Positions 1 to 6,784 of a DNA stretch of 29,350 nt are shown in pieces (within the stretch, counting starts at the first letter, position 1; each line of letters opens with the position of its first letter). The notes under the pieces were generated by a model. That model was not told the DNA's origin, did not search any database, and saw nothing but the letters and a program-made list of their open reading frames with translations. The stretch spans positions 1 through 29,350 of IMG/VR virus record IMGVR_UViG_3300032235_000396, one strand, 5' to 3'. The stretch is from a virus. The position numbers and the translations under genes were made by a program.

Positions 1-361
1 CTCCGCGGATAGCAGACTCTCCGACGCCATGTATGCTGTGGGCTAGTTGGATGCCAGCGGACTCCAAAGCCTCAGAGATGGCGGCGCTTTCTTTGTCGTA
101 TCCGTACCCGCCTACTTTGCCTTTTCCGACTGCGTAAGAGTCTTTAAGGTTGAGCCATACGCAAGCATAGGCGGTAGATGCTGGCCAGTACACGCGGACC
201 GTAGCAACGGCGGGATGCTCTGGAGCGCCTGTATAGGGGCATCGGTAAGGCGCTGTGGCCAAGTCTAGGAGCTGGTACTGGCGATAGAGGCCGTGCTGCT
301 CTTTGCGGTAGGAGCCTAGAGAGCGGGACTGTGGAGTGTAAGAGGTTACTGTGTTTTTCAT
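1..361 (-). CDS. Hypothetical protein, 3' end cut by window edge
   Basis: An open frame runs leftward from an ATG at 361 to the window edge without a stop, giving 120 codons of an incomplete protein. The product starts MKNTVTSYTPQSRSLGSYRK and has a Gly/Lys-rich turn followed by a helical stretch (YDKESAAISEALESAGI). I do not recognise the family. It is the last visible gene of a leftward cluster of three, 34 bases after the stop of the gene ending at 396. There is no Shine-Dalgarno sequence; the start follows an A-rich run. The balanced amino-acid composition and uninterrupted frame argue that it is real. No function can be assigned. Confidence 0.7.
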   Translation of the reverse strand, partial: MKNTVTSYTPQSRSLGSYRKEQHGLYRQYQLLDLATAPYRCPYTGAPEHPAVATVRVYWPASTAYACVWLNLKDSYAVGKGKVGGYGYDKESAAISEALESAGIQLAHSIHGVGESAIRG

Positions 362-395
362 TTTTTGGGATGTTTAGGGTTGAGTAGGGTTGAGA

Positions 396-587
396 CTAGG
401 CAAGGACCGCGCGGAGCTTATCGGCCTGGGCAAAGCGGCCACTACGGCGGTGGATAGCGCAGGCATGCTTAGCGTTGCGAGCGAGCAGCGTGTCGCAATA
501 CGCCCACCAGTAGCGGCGGCCTGTTGCGCCGGCGTTGCGGGCCTCTGTGGTCATGGGGAGTCGAGCGTGTACGATGTAGGTTTTCAT
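396..587 (-). CDS. Small basic hypothetical protein (63 aa)
   Basis: This is a 63-residue basic protein beginning MKTYIVHARLPM. The middle holds an RRYWWAYCD segment, and the C-terminal half looks like one helix with many Arg, Ala and Lys residues. No known domain is recognised. It lies between two other leftward genes and is probably co-transcribed with them. The start context is AT-rich with no Shine-Dalgarno sequence. It could be an early-expressed accessory protein, but that is only inferred from small size and position. Coding status rests on gene order and plausible composition. Confidence 0.5.
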   Translation of the reverse strand: MKTYIVHARLPMTTEARNAGATGRRYWWAYCDTLLARNAKHACAIHRRSGRFAQADKLRAVLA

Positions 588-628
588 GAGGTTTTATGGT
601 TTGTTAGTGGCGCCTTATCAGCACCCCT

Positions 629-655
629 TAGCCTCCCCCGGTGCGAGAGAGGCTA
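629..655 (-). other. 7-bp stem-loop between leftward genes
   Basis: TAGCCTC (629-635) pairs perfectly with GAGGCTA (649-655) around a 13-base loop. On the leftward transcript it lies just after the stop of the gene ending at 667. No T-run follows, so it is a weak terminator candidate at best and may be an mRNA-processing or attenuation hairpin. Its right arm overlaps an AGCGGGTGC word (655-663) that recurs in the divergent region. Confidence 0.4.
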
Positions 656-666
656 GCGGGTGCGGA

Positions 667-873
667 TTAGGCTTCGCAAATATCAAAGATCTCCGTGCCC
701 TTTGCATTGGCGCGCAGGGTGGCGAGCAGAGCGTGGGCGGCCTCCCACTCTAGGCAGGCCACAATCTCACCGTCGTAGTCGGTAGCGTGAGCGTAACGAG
801 AGACAAACATGGGGGTCCCGCCGTCGTTAATGAGGGCGGCGATGTAGGGTTGGCAGTTAGCTGTAGTAAGCAT
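667..873 (-). CDS. Small hypothetical protein (68 aa)
   Basis: This is a 68-residue acidic protein starting MLTTANCQPYIAALINDGGT and ending in EIFDICEA. The pattern suggests a small alpha/beta fold with a short strand (PMFVSRY), an acidic loop (DYDGEIV) and a helix (EWEAAHALLATLRANAK). No family is recognised. It is the first gene of the leftward cluster and begins next to the divergent non-coding region, so its promoter probably lies between 874 and about 950. The start context has no Shine-Dalgarno sequence. Coding status is likely from composition and gene order. Confidence 0.55.
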   Translation of the reverse strand: MLTTANCQPYIAALINDGGTPMFVSRYAHATDYDGEIVACLEWEAAHALLATLRANAKGTEIFDICEA

Positions 874-900
874 GCTTAGAGTATCGGCAGGTTTGTGAGA

Positions 901-930
901 TAACTTAAAGAAAAAAAGAAAGAAAAGTTA
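901..930. repeat. Purine tract flanked by 6-bp inverted repeat
   Basis: TAACTT (901-906) and AAGTTA (925-930) are exact inverted repeats enclosing 18 bases made only of A and G. It sits just upstream of the leftward gene starting at 873. It could be an easily unwound element, a regulator site or a leader hairpin. Only the sequence pattern is certain. Confidence 0.5.
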
Positions 931-946
931 AGCATGGCAGCGTGCC

Positions 947-1053
947 GGGTGCAGAGGGATGACCAGGCGAGCGGGTGCAGCTCGAGAGCGAAACAGGTGC
1001 AGCGGGTGCCGCATAAGAGCAGGGTGCCGAGTGCCGGCAGCGGGTGCGGGTGC
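947..1053 (+). repeat. Cluster of six GGGTGC repeats (iteron-like)
   Basis: GGGTGC occurs at 947, 973, 1004, 1022, 1042 and 1048, all on the + strand, with a near-match AGGTGC at 995. The longer word AGCGGGTGC occurs at 970-978, 1001-1009 and 1039-1047, and again at 655-663. One inverted copy (GCACCC) lies at 1091-1096. Spacing is irregular (26, 31, 18, 20 and 6 bases), which is looser than a classical iteron array. Such same-strand repeats in a divergent non-coding region often bind a replication initiator or regulator. Confidence 0.55.
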
Positions 1054-1119
1054 GACAAAGCATGAAGTATAGTTCAGGTAATGCGTGCCCGCACCCTCTC
1101 CCCACAGGCAACGCGCGTG

Positions 1120-1176
1120 CTCCCCTCGATGCCGCCCCTGCTCCCCTCAATCCGCCCCTACACTCCCCTCAATCGG
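1120..1176 (+). repeat. C-rich tandem repeat, 2.7 copies of 21/22 bp
   Basis: The word CTCCCCTC followed by RAT and a CGCCCCT block starts at 1120, 1141 and 1163, giving periods of 21 and 22 bases, close to two helical turns. The third copy is truncated after the ATCGG. The period suggests protein binding on one face of the DNA. It follows directly after the GGGTGC cluster and has the opposite strand bias. Confidence 0.6.
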
Positions 1177-1656
1177 CTGTTTCCATAACGCCAGACAACG
1201 TACGTCATATAGAGCTACAGAGAGGATTTGCAGCCGGGCTAGCTCCAAAAGCGGTCCAGGCTCGTAGGCAAAGCTACCGTGTCAGACTGGATCAGATAGG
1301 GGGGGAGGGGGTCGGCCTCTGTCTGAGAACTTTCGCTACAACTCATCCCCCCACCTGAAAATTATTTCCCGCAATGGCGGCCCCTGCTTCTGTCGCGCCT
1401 CTACTCCTCCTGGCCCCTGCTTCTCTGTGCACGCTCGCTTGACGCCCTGCCGTGTCTTAGCTACACCTGCCTGTGACGACTTGTGTGGCTGAAAAAGGAC
1501 GTGGGCATGTTGCCCCTGTGAGAGTAGCGCTTGTTCCCTCCTTGAGAGTGGAGGCTTGAGCGCCAATCTTGCAGCCGGTTTGCTTGTGCAGACTGGGCGT
1601 CCTTTCCTCGCGTCGGGTGTGTATAAAAATTAAACACTTTAATCCGTAGAACGAGA

Positions 1657-2166
1657 ATGCGTATGAGATTTACAATTCATGAAAAGCAGGTGAAGGCGAA
1701 GTTGGGTGCCGATTATGACTTGAGCAAGTACACGGAAGGCGTGGACTACAGGCGGCAGAAGACCGGGTTTGGCAGCCGCGTCATGTTTAAGACCGGCTTG
1801 TTTGATTTAAGCGGCGATCTTAATGGCTCAAGTGACGCTCAAGTGGACTTAACCGCGGTTATACCGCAACAAGAGCCAAGTATAATCGCGTTAAGTGTGG
1901 TTGATCCCAGTTTAGTGGAGCACAAGCAGGACAAGCCACCGATCTTAATTAAGGTGGACGATCTTAATTTGCCTGAGTCGCCAGTGATGACCAGGCCGGC
2001 GCTCTTGGACGGGAAGGTCCGCACAGCCAAGGTCGTTAAGAAGCATCAGAACCAGCGTTATGTGGAGACTGATACGCTTGGCAAAGTGTTTGTTGGGAGC
2101 AAAGGCCACCAAGTCAAACTTAACCAAGTCATCCAGGTTAAGGATGGTAGCCTCTACCTAGGCTAA
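1657..2166 (+). CDS. Hypothetical protein upstream of terminase (169 aa)
   Basis: This is a 169-residue protein. The N-terminal 50 residues (KQVKAKLGADYDLSKYTEGVDYRR and on) look like a small folded domain. The centre is rich in Asp, Pro and hydrophobic strands and probably flexible. The C-terminal 50 residues form alternating short strands ending VKDGSLYLG, suggestive of a small beta-barrel. I do not recognise the family. It is the only gene between the divergent control region and the terminase, and its length is in the usual range for a small terminase subunit, but no DNA-binding helix-turn-helix is evident, so that role is only a guess. Start 1657 was chosen over the in-frame ATG at 1663. 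The gene uses many TTA and CTT codons compared with the following head genes. Confidence 0.75.
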   Translation: MRMRFTIHEKQVKAKLGADYDLSKYTEGVDYRRQKTGFGSRVMFKTGLFDLSGDLNGSSDAQVDLTAVIPQQEPSIIALSVVDPSLVEHKQDKPPILIKVDDLNLPESPVMTRPALLDGKVRTAKVVKKHQNQRYVETDTLGKVFVGSKGHQVKLNQVIQVKDGSLYLG

Positions 2167-2210
2167 GTGTACTTAATCAATGGTAGCTATTTAAGCTATG
2201 TTACCTTGTT

Positions 2211-2250
2211 GCTACCCCTTCGGGCCGACGGCCCGACCCTTCGGGGTAGC
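2211..2250 (+). terminator. Nested GC-rich hairpin after the 169-aa gene
   Basis: GCTACCCC (2211-2218) pairs with GGGGTAGC (2243-2250), and inside it CGGGCC pairs with GGCCCG around a GAC loop. The sequence also allows an alternative TTCG-capped hairpin (ACCC-TTCG-GGGT, 2238-2249). It begins 44 bases after the stop of the 169-aa gene and could end its transcript, but no T-run follows, so intrinsic termination is not clear. Confidence 0.4.
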
Positions 2251-2293
2251 CTACTGAAGCTACATACTTCCGGTAAGGAGAAATCCGGAGTCT

Positions 2294-2348
2294 GAGCATA
2301 GTACCCCCAAGACTGAGTGTTAGCCACCTAGAATTGGGGGTAGTGCTC
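2294..2348 (+). other. Long 14-pair stem-loop
   Basis: GAGCA (2294-2298) pairs with TGCTC (2344-2348) and TACCCCCAA (2302-2310) pairs with TTGGGGGTA (2334-2342), separated by a small 3x1 internal loop, with a 23-base terminal loop. Fourteen pairs with a perfect nine-pair block are unlikely by chance at this spacing. It is the strongest single structure of the pre-terminase region. Confidence 0.6.
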
Positions 2349-2465
2349 AAAGTTGAAGCGTCACACTTCCGTATAAGTGTCACCGTCGCGTCGCATATCA
2401 CAGTCTTTGCCCATGGCTACCCGTTCAGCCTAGCATTGTCTCTATCGCGGACGACTGTGCAGCAC

Positions 2466-2489
2466 TCACCGATTCTTGAACATCGGTGA
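2466..2489 (+). other. 8-bp perfect hairpin
   Basis: TCACCGAT (2466-2473) and ATCGGTGA (2482-2489) form an uninterrupted 8-bp stem with an 8-base loop TCTTGAAC. It belongs to the hairpin series upstream of the terminase gene and could also be a dyad operator site. Confidence 0.5.
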
Positions 2490-2621
2490 TCTTTAATCTC
2501 GGCCCAGAGGTATACCGAGAACCATGTCTTCATCCGGTGGTTCCATGTTTCAGGTTGACCAGCGGCTACGCGGCGTTCCCTATGTTGGGGCGCAACGCGA
2601 ACATCCCAAAAATCCAGTACC

Positions 2622-4343
2622 ATGTCAATGTCAGACGAGCAGAAAGATCGCCTCATCCAAAAGATTCTCAAGTTTCCGCTGGTTGAGCATCCATTGATGC
2701 CGGCTCCCTCCGAGGAGCAGCGGATGACGATGATCAACAACGTCGGCCCTGAGGAAGTCATGCGCCTCTTCCTGATGCGGGAGCAACGTGTGAAGGCTGA
2801 GCTTTCTGATCCACATCGCTACGGTACGGAACTGGAATCTTGGAAGGATGCTGACTCAATCCTCAACAACCATTCGGAGCTGCTCATCCTTGGTGGCAAC
2901 CGGGCTGGAAAAACTGAGTACGCTGCCAAGCGGATCGCCCAAGCATTTGTGGGCACTGACCTGAATGGCTTTGCTCCTGACTGGGTGAAAGAGAAGTTCC
3001 GCAAGCGTGGCGTGAACATCTGGTGCCTACACCAGTCCAACTCGACCAGTGTGGCGATGCAGCAAAACGTCTTTCACAAGTACCTACCGATTGAGCTTAA
3101 GGAAGCCAAGCGCAGCAGGACTACCCATGTGAGTTGGACGCAGAAGAACGGTTTCTCTGACAACACGGCAGTCTACAACGGAAACCAGATTTGGTTCATG
3201 AACTACATGCAGGACATCAAAGTCGTCGAAGGCGGCGAGGTGGACTTTGTGTGGTGCGATGAACTTGTTCCGGCTGACTGGCTGGAGACGCTCAAGTACC
3301 GTTTGGTCACCCGCAACGGGAAGCTGATCGTTACCTTTACGCCCATTCAGGGCTACACCCAGGTTGTTAAGGAGTTCATTTCTACCGCTAAAATTAAGCA
3401 GTGGAAGCAGAGCGAGCTTCTGCCCAACAACAACGTCATCGGTGTACCAAAGGGACACATGCCCTACATGGCAGAAGGTGTGTACGGAAAACACGGCTGC
3501 ATCTGGTTTCACTCCAAACTTAATCCCTACAACAACTGGGAGCGGATGTGCCAGACCCTCAAAGGGCGCAGCACGCACGACATCAAGATCCGTGCCTATG
3601 GCTGGGCAGACCAGACTGCCGGCAGTCAGTTCCCAATGTTTGGTGAGGCAAACATCTTCACTGACAGTGTTACGGAACGTGTGCCAGAGGGCACCAACTA
3701 CATGGTGGCTGATCCGGCAGGAGCCCGAAACTGGTTCATGCTCTGGGCCAGGGTGGACGCACATGGCACCATCTGGATCTACCGTGAATGGCCGGATCAG
3801 AGCTACGGTGAATGGGCGCTTCCAAGTGACAAGGCTGACGGTCGTGCCGGCCCTGCACAGAGAAGTGGAGCTGGCCGCGGCGTAAACGAGTACACTGAAC
3901 TGGTCTGGAGCCTAGAAACCCATGCTGACAAACGCGAGGAGATTGCAGAACGCTACATTGATCCGAGAAGCGCAGGCACGGAGACGACGAGCAAGGAAGG
4001 GGGTGTTACTCTTTTGGATCTTCTGCTTGACGCTTCTGAGCCTCTTTATTTCCTTCCTGCTGCTAGTGTCTCGGTAGATGAGCGTGTTTTAATCATCAAC
4101 GATTTGCTTTGCTATAATCGTGAAGCAGATATTGATATTAAGACTAACCACCCGCGGCTAATGGTGCATGAGAGTTGCCAAAACCTTATTTACTCTTTAA
4201 GAGAGTGGACTGGGCATGACGGGCAAAAGGGAGCGTGCAAAGATCCGATTGACGCTTTAGGTTATCTTGTGGTAATGCAACCTAGCCACTCAAAGCAATT
4301 AAACAAGGAGTGGCAAAAGTTTAATAAGTGCGGGAGCTATTAA
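2622..4343 (+). CDS. terL: Terminase large subunit (packaging ATPase-nuclease)
   Basis: This is the motor that cuts concatemeric DNA and pumps it through the portal into the prohead. The 573-residue protein has the full two-domain plan. The ATPase domain shows Walker A GGNRAGKT at residues 91-98, Walker B VDFVWCDE at 207-214 and the coupling motif VTFTP at 237-241. The C-terminal RNase H-like nuclease shows acidic clusters ADPAG (about 363-367), IDPR (447-450) and DPIDALGY (541-548), which would bind the metal ions. Start 2622 was chosen as the first ATG; 2628 is an alternative. No Shine-Dalgarno sequence precedes it. A small terminase subunit is not recognised nearby. From about 4020 the gene becomes clearly more AT-rich, with many TTA, ATT and GAT codons, which may mark a recombination boundary within the nuclease domain. 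Confidence 0.95.
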   Translation: MSMSDEQKDRLIQKILKFPLVEHPLMPAPSEEQRMTMINNVGPEEVMRLFLMREQRVKAELSDPHRYGTELESWKDADSILNNHSELLILGGNRAGKTEYAAKRIAQAFVGTDLNGFAPDWVKEKFRKRGVNIWCLHQSNSTSVAMQQNVFHKYLPIELKEAKRSRTTHVSWTQKNGFSDNTAVYNGNQIWFMNYMQDIKVVEGGEVDFVWCDELVPADWLETLKYRLVTRNGKLIVTFTPIQGYTQVVKEFISTAKIKQWKQSELLPNNNVIGVPKGHMPYMAEGVYGKHGCIWFHSKLNPYNNWERMCQTLKGRSTHDIKIRAYGWADQTAGSQFPMFGEANIFTDSVTERVPEGTNYMVADPAGARNWFMLWARVDAHGTIWIYREWPDQSYGEWALPSDKADGRAGPAQRSGAGRGVNEYTELVWSLETHADKREEIAERYIDPRSAGTETTSKEGGVTLLDLLLDASEPLYFLPAASVSVDERVLIINDLLCYNREADIDIKTNHPRLMVHESCQNLIYSLREWTGHDGQKGACKDPIDALGYLVVMQPSHSKQLNKEWQKFNKCGSY

Positions 4344-4346
4344 AGT

Positions 4347-6464
4347 ATGTTAAGAACCAACACTGATGTTCTGGCAATTGCCTCAAAGAACCCGCATGTA
4401 GGCGAACTTTTGAGCGAGTACAATCGCGCTATGATCAACTCCTCTCAGGGGAATCTGGTCACTAAGTTTGACAATATCCGTTTCTGCCGGTGGCCTGGGC
4501 AGACTGATGACGGCAAGAAACACTCTGAAAACCGCAGCGAAGGCGATCCAGCATGGCCGTTTGAAGGTGCTTCTGACGTTCGCACCCGCCTCATCGACGC
4601 TACCTGTAACGAACTGACCGGCCTGCTTGTAGGTGCGTTTCAGAAGGCAGAACTGCGAGCCAACGGCACTGAGCTAACCGACATGCCTGTGTCCCAGATT
4701 GGGACGACTCTGCTCCGCTGGATTCGCGACTGCAAGATGCCGCAACAACTCTACAAGGAGGCTACTCTTGCTGCTCAGTACGCACTTCAGTACGGCTGGA
4801 GCGCCTTCTTTGTGGGCTGGCAACAGAATATCAGTGTCCGTACTCAGGACATTTCCATGGATCAGATCATGGCACTGGCCCAGCAGTCAGGCAGCCAAGT
4901 GCTCATGGAGTTGCCTCAGTTAATTACGACTGCTCCTGAGCAAGCTGCGGAGATCATGCAGACTGCTCTGCCTGCCCTTAAGGCGTCTGATGCCAAGCGC
5001 ATGGTCCGTGAGTTGGCCGAAACCGGCGCAACTACGATGGACGAGGAGTACGTCAGCAAGAACTTGCCTGAGATCGTTGCCCTGAAGCCTTGGGACGAGA
5101 TCATCTTCCCGCCCGAAACAGCAGATTTGCAGCGTTCCCGCGTTATTTTTCGCAGAACTTGGATGTCTGAGGTTGAGTTGCGTGAAAAAATCACGACTGA
5201 AGGCTGGAATCCAGACTGGGTTGAGCGTGCGTTGCAGCAGTTGGGCAAATCCAGCTCCTACTACAACATCAACCTACTGCCGACCACCACCATGATGGTT
5301 TACAACGGTGTAAACTACATGAACATGGTAGAGATTGTGTACTGCTACACGAAGAGCCTCGATGGCGACGCTCCTGCAATCTTTTACACTGTTATCTGCC
5401 CTCAGGCAGCGTCAAATCGGCAGTCTGACGGTGACTCTTGGGCCATTCACGAACGCCTCGATTACGCCCATGGCGAGTATCCCTTCGTGGAGTTCCGCCG
5501 CGAGCAGATCCGCCGCGCTATCACTGACACCCGCGGGATTCCTGAGCTTGCAACGACCGATCAGGATGAGATTAAGGCTCAGCACGACTCGATTCGTGAC
5601 CATACAGCCTTCTCTACACTGCCTCCGATCAAGGTCGTTAAGCGTGTCGGTGCCATCAACAAGATCGGCCCAGGCGTGTCTTTGCCGGTTACCAGCCAGA
5701 ACGATTACACGTTCATGGAGCCGCCGGCCCGTGAGCCTACCGTAGCGTTCAACCTGATCCAGCGTGTTGAGCAACAGCACGCAGCCTATTTTGGCACGAA
5801 CAACTCGATGGTGAATCCCATGACTACCCAGATGCTTCAGCAGGCACTGGTCAACTCATGGCTGCTGTCGTGGCGCTCTGTGTTCCGGCAGATGTTCTCC
5901 CTGTGCTGCCAGTACATGCCAGCGCAGGAGATTCAGCGCATCACCGGCGGTGTATTGCCTCAGAACTTGTCTGAGATCCACAACGAGTTTGACATCAACG
6001 TCCGCTTTGACGTGATGAACTTGGACAAGGAGTACATCGCCCAAAAGGTGGACTTCCTGACCAAAATTAAGCAGATGGACACAGGTGGAGTGCTTAATGC
6101 TAATCGCATTACCGAGATGTTGATTCAAGCTATCGCGCCAGAAATGGCCGGTGAACTGATTATGAATCAGGAGCAGGCATCTCAGAAGATGTTTAAGGAT
6201 GTTCAGAATGACATCGGCATGATGCTTCTTGGTAACGAAGCCCTGTATCAAGAGAATGATCCCGCGGCTCAGACTAAGATGCAGTTTGCCCAGCAGGTGA
6301 TGCAGAATAATCCCAAGGCTCAAGCTGCTCTTCAGAGTGACGAGAACTTCAGGGCGCTCTTTGAAAACTACATTAAGAGCCTGCAAATGAGCGTAATGCA
6401 GCAGCAAAACGCGCAGATTGGCCGACTTGGTGTGACACCAATGCAGCAGCAACCTGGGCAGTAA
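4347..6464 (+). CDS. Portal protein
   Basis: At 705 residues this fits a podovirus-type portal, the twelve-subunit ring at the capsid vertex through which DNA enters and leaves. It lies directly after the terminase (3-base gap) and ahead of a scaffold and capsid gene, the standard position. Visible features are an N-terminal segment with DNIRFCRWPGQ and an acidic insert, a WDEIIFPPETADLQRSRVIFRR segment in the clip/wing region, and a long helical C-terminal part ending in Gln-rich sequence (QQQNAQIG ... MQQQPGQ), as in portal barrel tails. The identification rests on size, order and general similarity rather than one diagnostic motif. A GGGAG about ten bases before the ATG is a marginal ribosome site. 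Confidence 0.85.
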   Translation: MLRTNTDVLAIASKNPHVGELLSEYNRAMINSSQGNLVTKFDNIRFCRWPGQTDDGKKHSENRSEGDPAWPFEGASDVRTRLIDATCNELTGLLVGAFQKAELRANGTELTDMPVSQIGTTLLRWIRDCKMPQQLYKEATLAAQYALQYGWSAFFVGWQQNISVRTQDISMDQIMALAQQSGSQVLMELPQLITTAPEQAAEIMQTALPALKASDAKRMVRELAETGATTMDEEYVSKNLPEIVALKPWDEIIFPPETADLQRSRVIFRRTWMSEVELREKITTEGWNPDWVERALQQLGKSSSYYNINLLPTTTMMVYNGVNYMNMVEIVYCYTKSLDGDAPAIFYTVICPQAASNRQSDGDSWAIHERLDYAHGEYPFVEFRREQIRRAITDTRGIPELATTDQDEIKAQHDSIRDHTAFSTLPPIKVVKRVGAINKIGPGVSLPVTSQNDYTFMEPPAREPTVAFNLIQRVEQQHAAYFGTNNSMVNPMTTQMLQQALVNSWLLSWRSVFRQMFSLCCQYMPAQEIQRITGGVLPQNLSEIHNEFDINVRFDVMNLDKEYIAQKVDFLTKIKQMDTGGVLNANRITEMLIQAIAPEMAGELIMNQEQASQKMFKDVQNDIGMMLLGNEALYQENDPAAQTKMQFAQQVMQNNPKAQAALQSDENFRALFENYIKSLQMSVMQQQNAQIGRLGVTPMQQQPGQ

Positions 6465-6465
6465 T

Positions 6466-6717
6466 ATGACGCAAAAAGAACGCGCAGCTTACGGCTTTGC
6501 CGGCAAGAACCACATGTGGGATCAGATCATTGAGACGATCCAACAGATGCAGGAAACCATGTGGATGGCAGCTATCAGCAACAATCACAAAGGCGAAGAC
6601 CGTGTTCACGCTTGTGGCCAAGCAGATGGTGTAAACTTGGTTTACTCAACTCTTTTAACACTAAGACAAGAAGCATTAAAACTAAATGGCTTGACTGATG
6701 AAAAGGATTTGGCATAA
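6466..6717 (+). CDS. Small hypothetical protein between portal and scaffold (83 aa)
   Basis: This is an 83-residue, mostly helical protein (MTQKERAAYGFAGKN, then a Met/Gln-rich helix QIIETIQQMQETMWMAA). It starts one base after the portal stop, so it is almost surely co-translated with it. The Gly-Glu-Asp-Arg-Val-His segment near residue 44 and the Leu-rich C-terminus show no recognisable catalytic motif. Position suggests a role in head assembly, but no function can be assigned. The last 25 codons are more AT-rich than the first part. Confidence 0.75.
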   Translation: MTQKERAAYGFAGKNHMWDQIIETIQQMQETMWMAAISNNHKGEDRVHACGQADGVNLVYSTLLTLRQEALKLNGLTDEKDLA

Positions 6718-6784
6718 CGCCATTAACGGGCCTTCCAGCGTTACTGGATTGTAATTAAAAAAGGACACTTGCGACCTTAAACGC

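Larger units (their letters stand above)
874..1656. other. Divergent non-coding region, candidate origin or control region
   Basis: About 780 bases separate the leftward genes from the rightward gene at 1657. Open frames here (for example 1044-1358 on the + strand, 933-1061 on the + strand, 1336-1566 on the - strand) have repetitive Pro/Cys/Arg-rich composition and look non-coding. The segment holds a purine tract flanked by inverted repeats, a GGGTGC repeat cluster, a C-rich tandem repeat, a 13-base direct repeat GGCCCCTGCTTCT at 1379-1391 and 1412-1424, a 5-bp hairpin near 1503-1515, and an AT-rich promoter-like patch TATAAAAATTAAA (1622-1634) ahead of 1657. The + strand is G-rich to about 1055 and C-rich from about 1087. 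Divergent transcription, repeats and the strand switch fit a replication origin or regulator-binding region; this is inferred. Confidence 0.55.
2167..2621 (+). ncRNA. Hairpin-rich non-coding region before terminase
   Basis: These 455 bases contain no convincing gene, but at least six perfect or near-perfect stem-loops follow one another on the same strand: 2184-2198 (TAGCT/AGCTA), 2211-2250 (nested), 2294-2348 (14 pairs), 2363-2380 (ACACTT/AAGTGT), 2466-2489 (8 pairs) and 2498-2519 (CTCGG/CCGAG). It could be a structured untranslated leader, a phage small RNA or a packaging (pac/cos-type) site, since it lies between the first rightward gene and the large terminase. No tRNA signature was seen. 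Function is inferred only from structure and place. Confidence 0.45.

Noticed and set aside
933-1358. Open frames in the divergent region (933-1061 and 1044-1358, + strand)
   Set aside because: Composition is dominated by repeat-derived Gly, Cys, Arg and Pro, with no structure-like pattern, and the frames follow the repeats. No conserved motif is visible.
1336-1566. Leftward open frame of 76 codons
   Set aside because: It starts at TTG, has Gln/Arg/Pro-rich composition from direct-repeat DNA, and has no neighbour in the same direction close by.
2167-2621. Possible tRNA or group I/II intron in the pre-terminase gap
   Set aside because: No tRNA T-loop word GTTCRA or acceptor pairing, no group II domain V signature and no intron-encoded protein were seen.
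2417-2761. Leftward frame across the pre-terminase hairpins and terminase start
   Set aside because: It is antisense to the terminase N-terminus and to the hairpins, and the product is Cys/Arg-rich without pattern.
3084-3764. Long leftward frame opposite the terminase (226 codons)
   Set aside because: It is antisense to a gene with complete terminase motifs and arises from codon bias of the real gene.
5856-6452. Leftward frame opposite the portal (198 codons)
   Set aside because: It is a His/Leu/Val-rich antisense product of the portal's codon bias, with no start context or neighbours.
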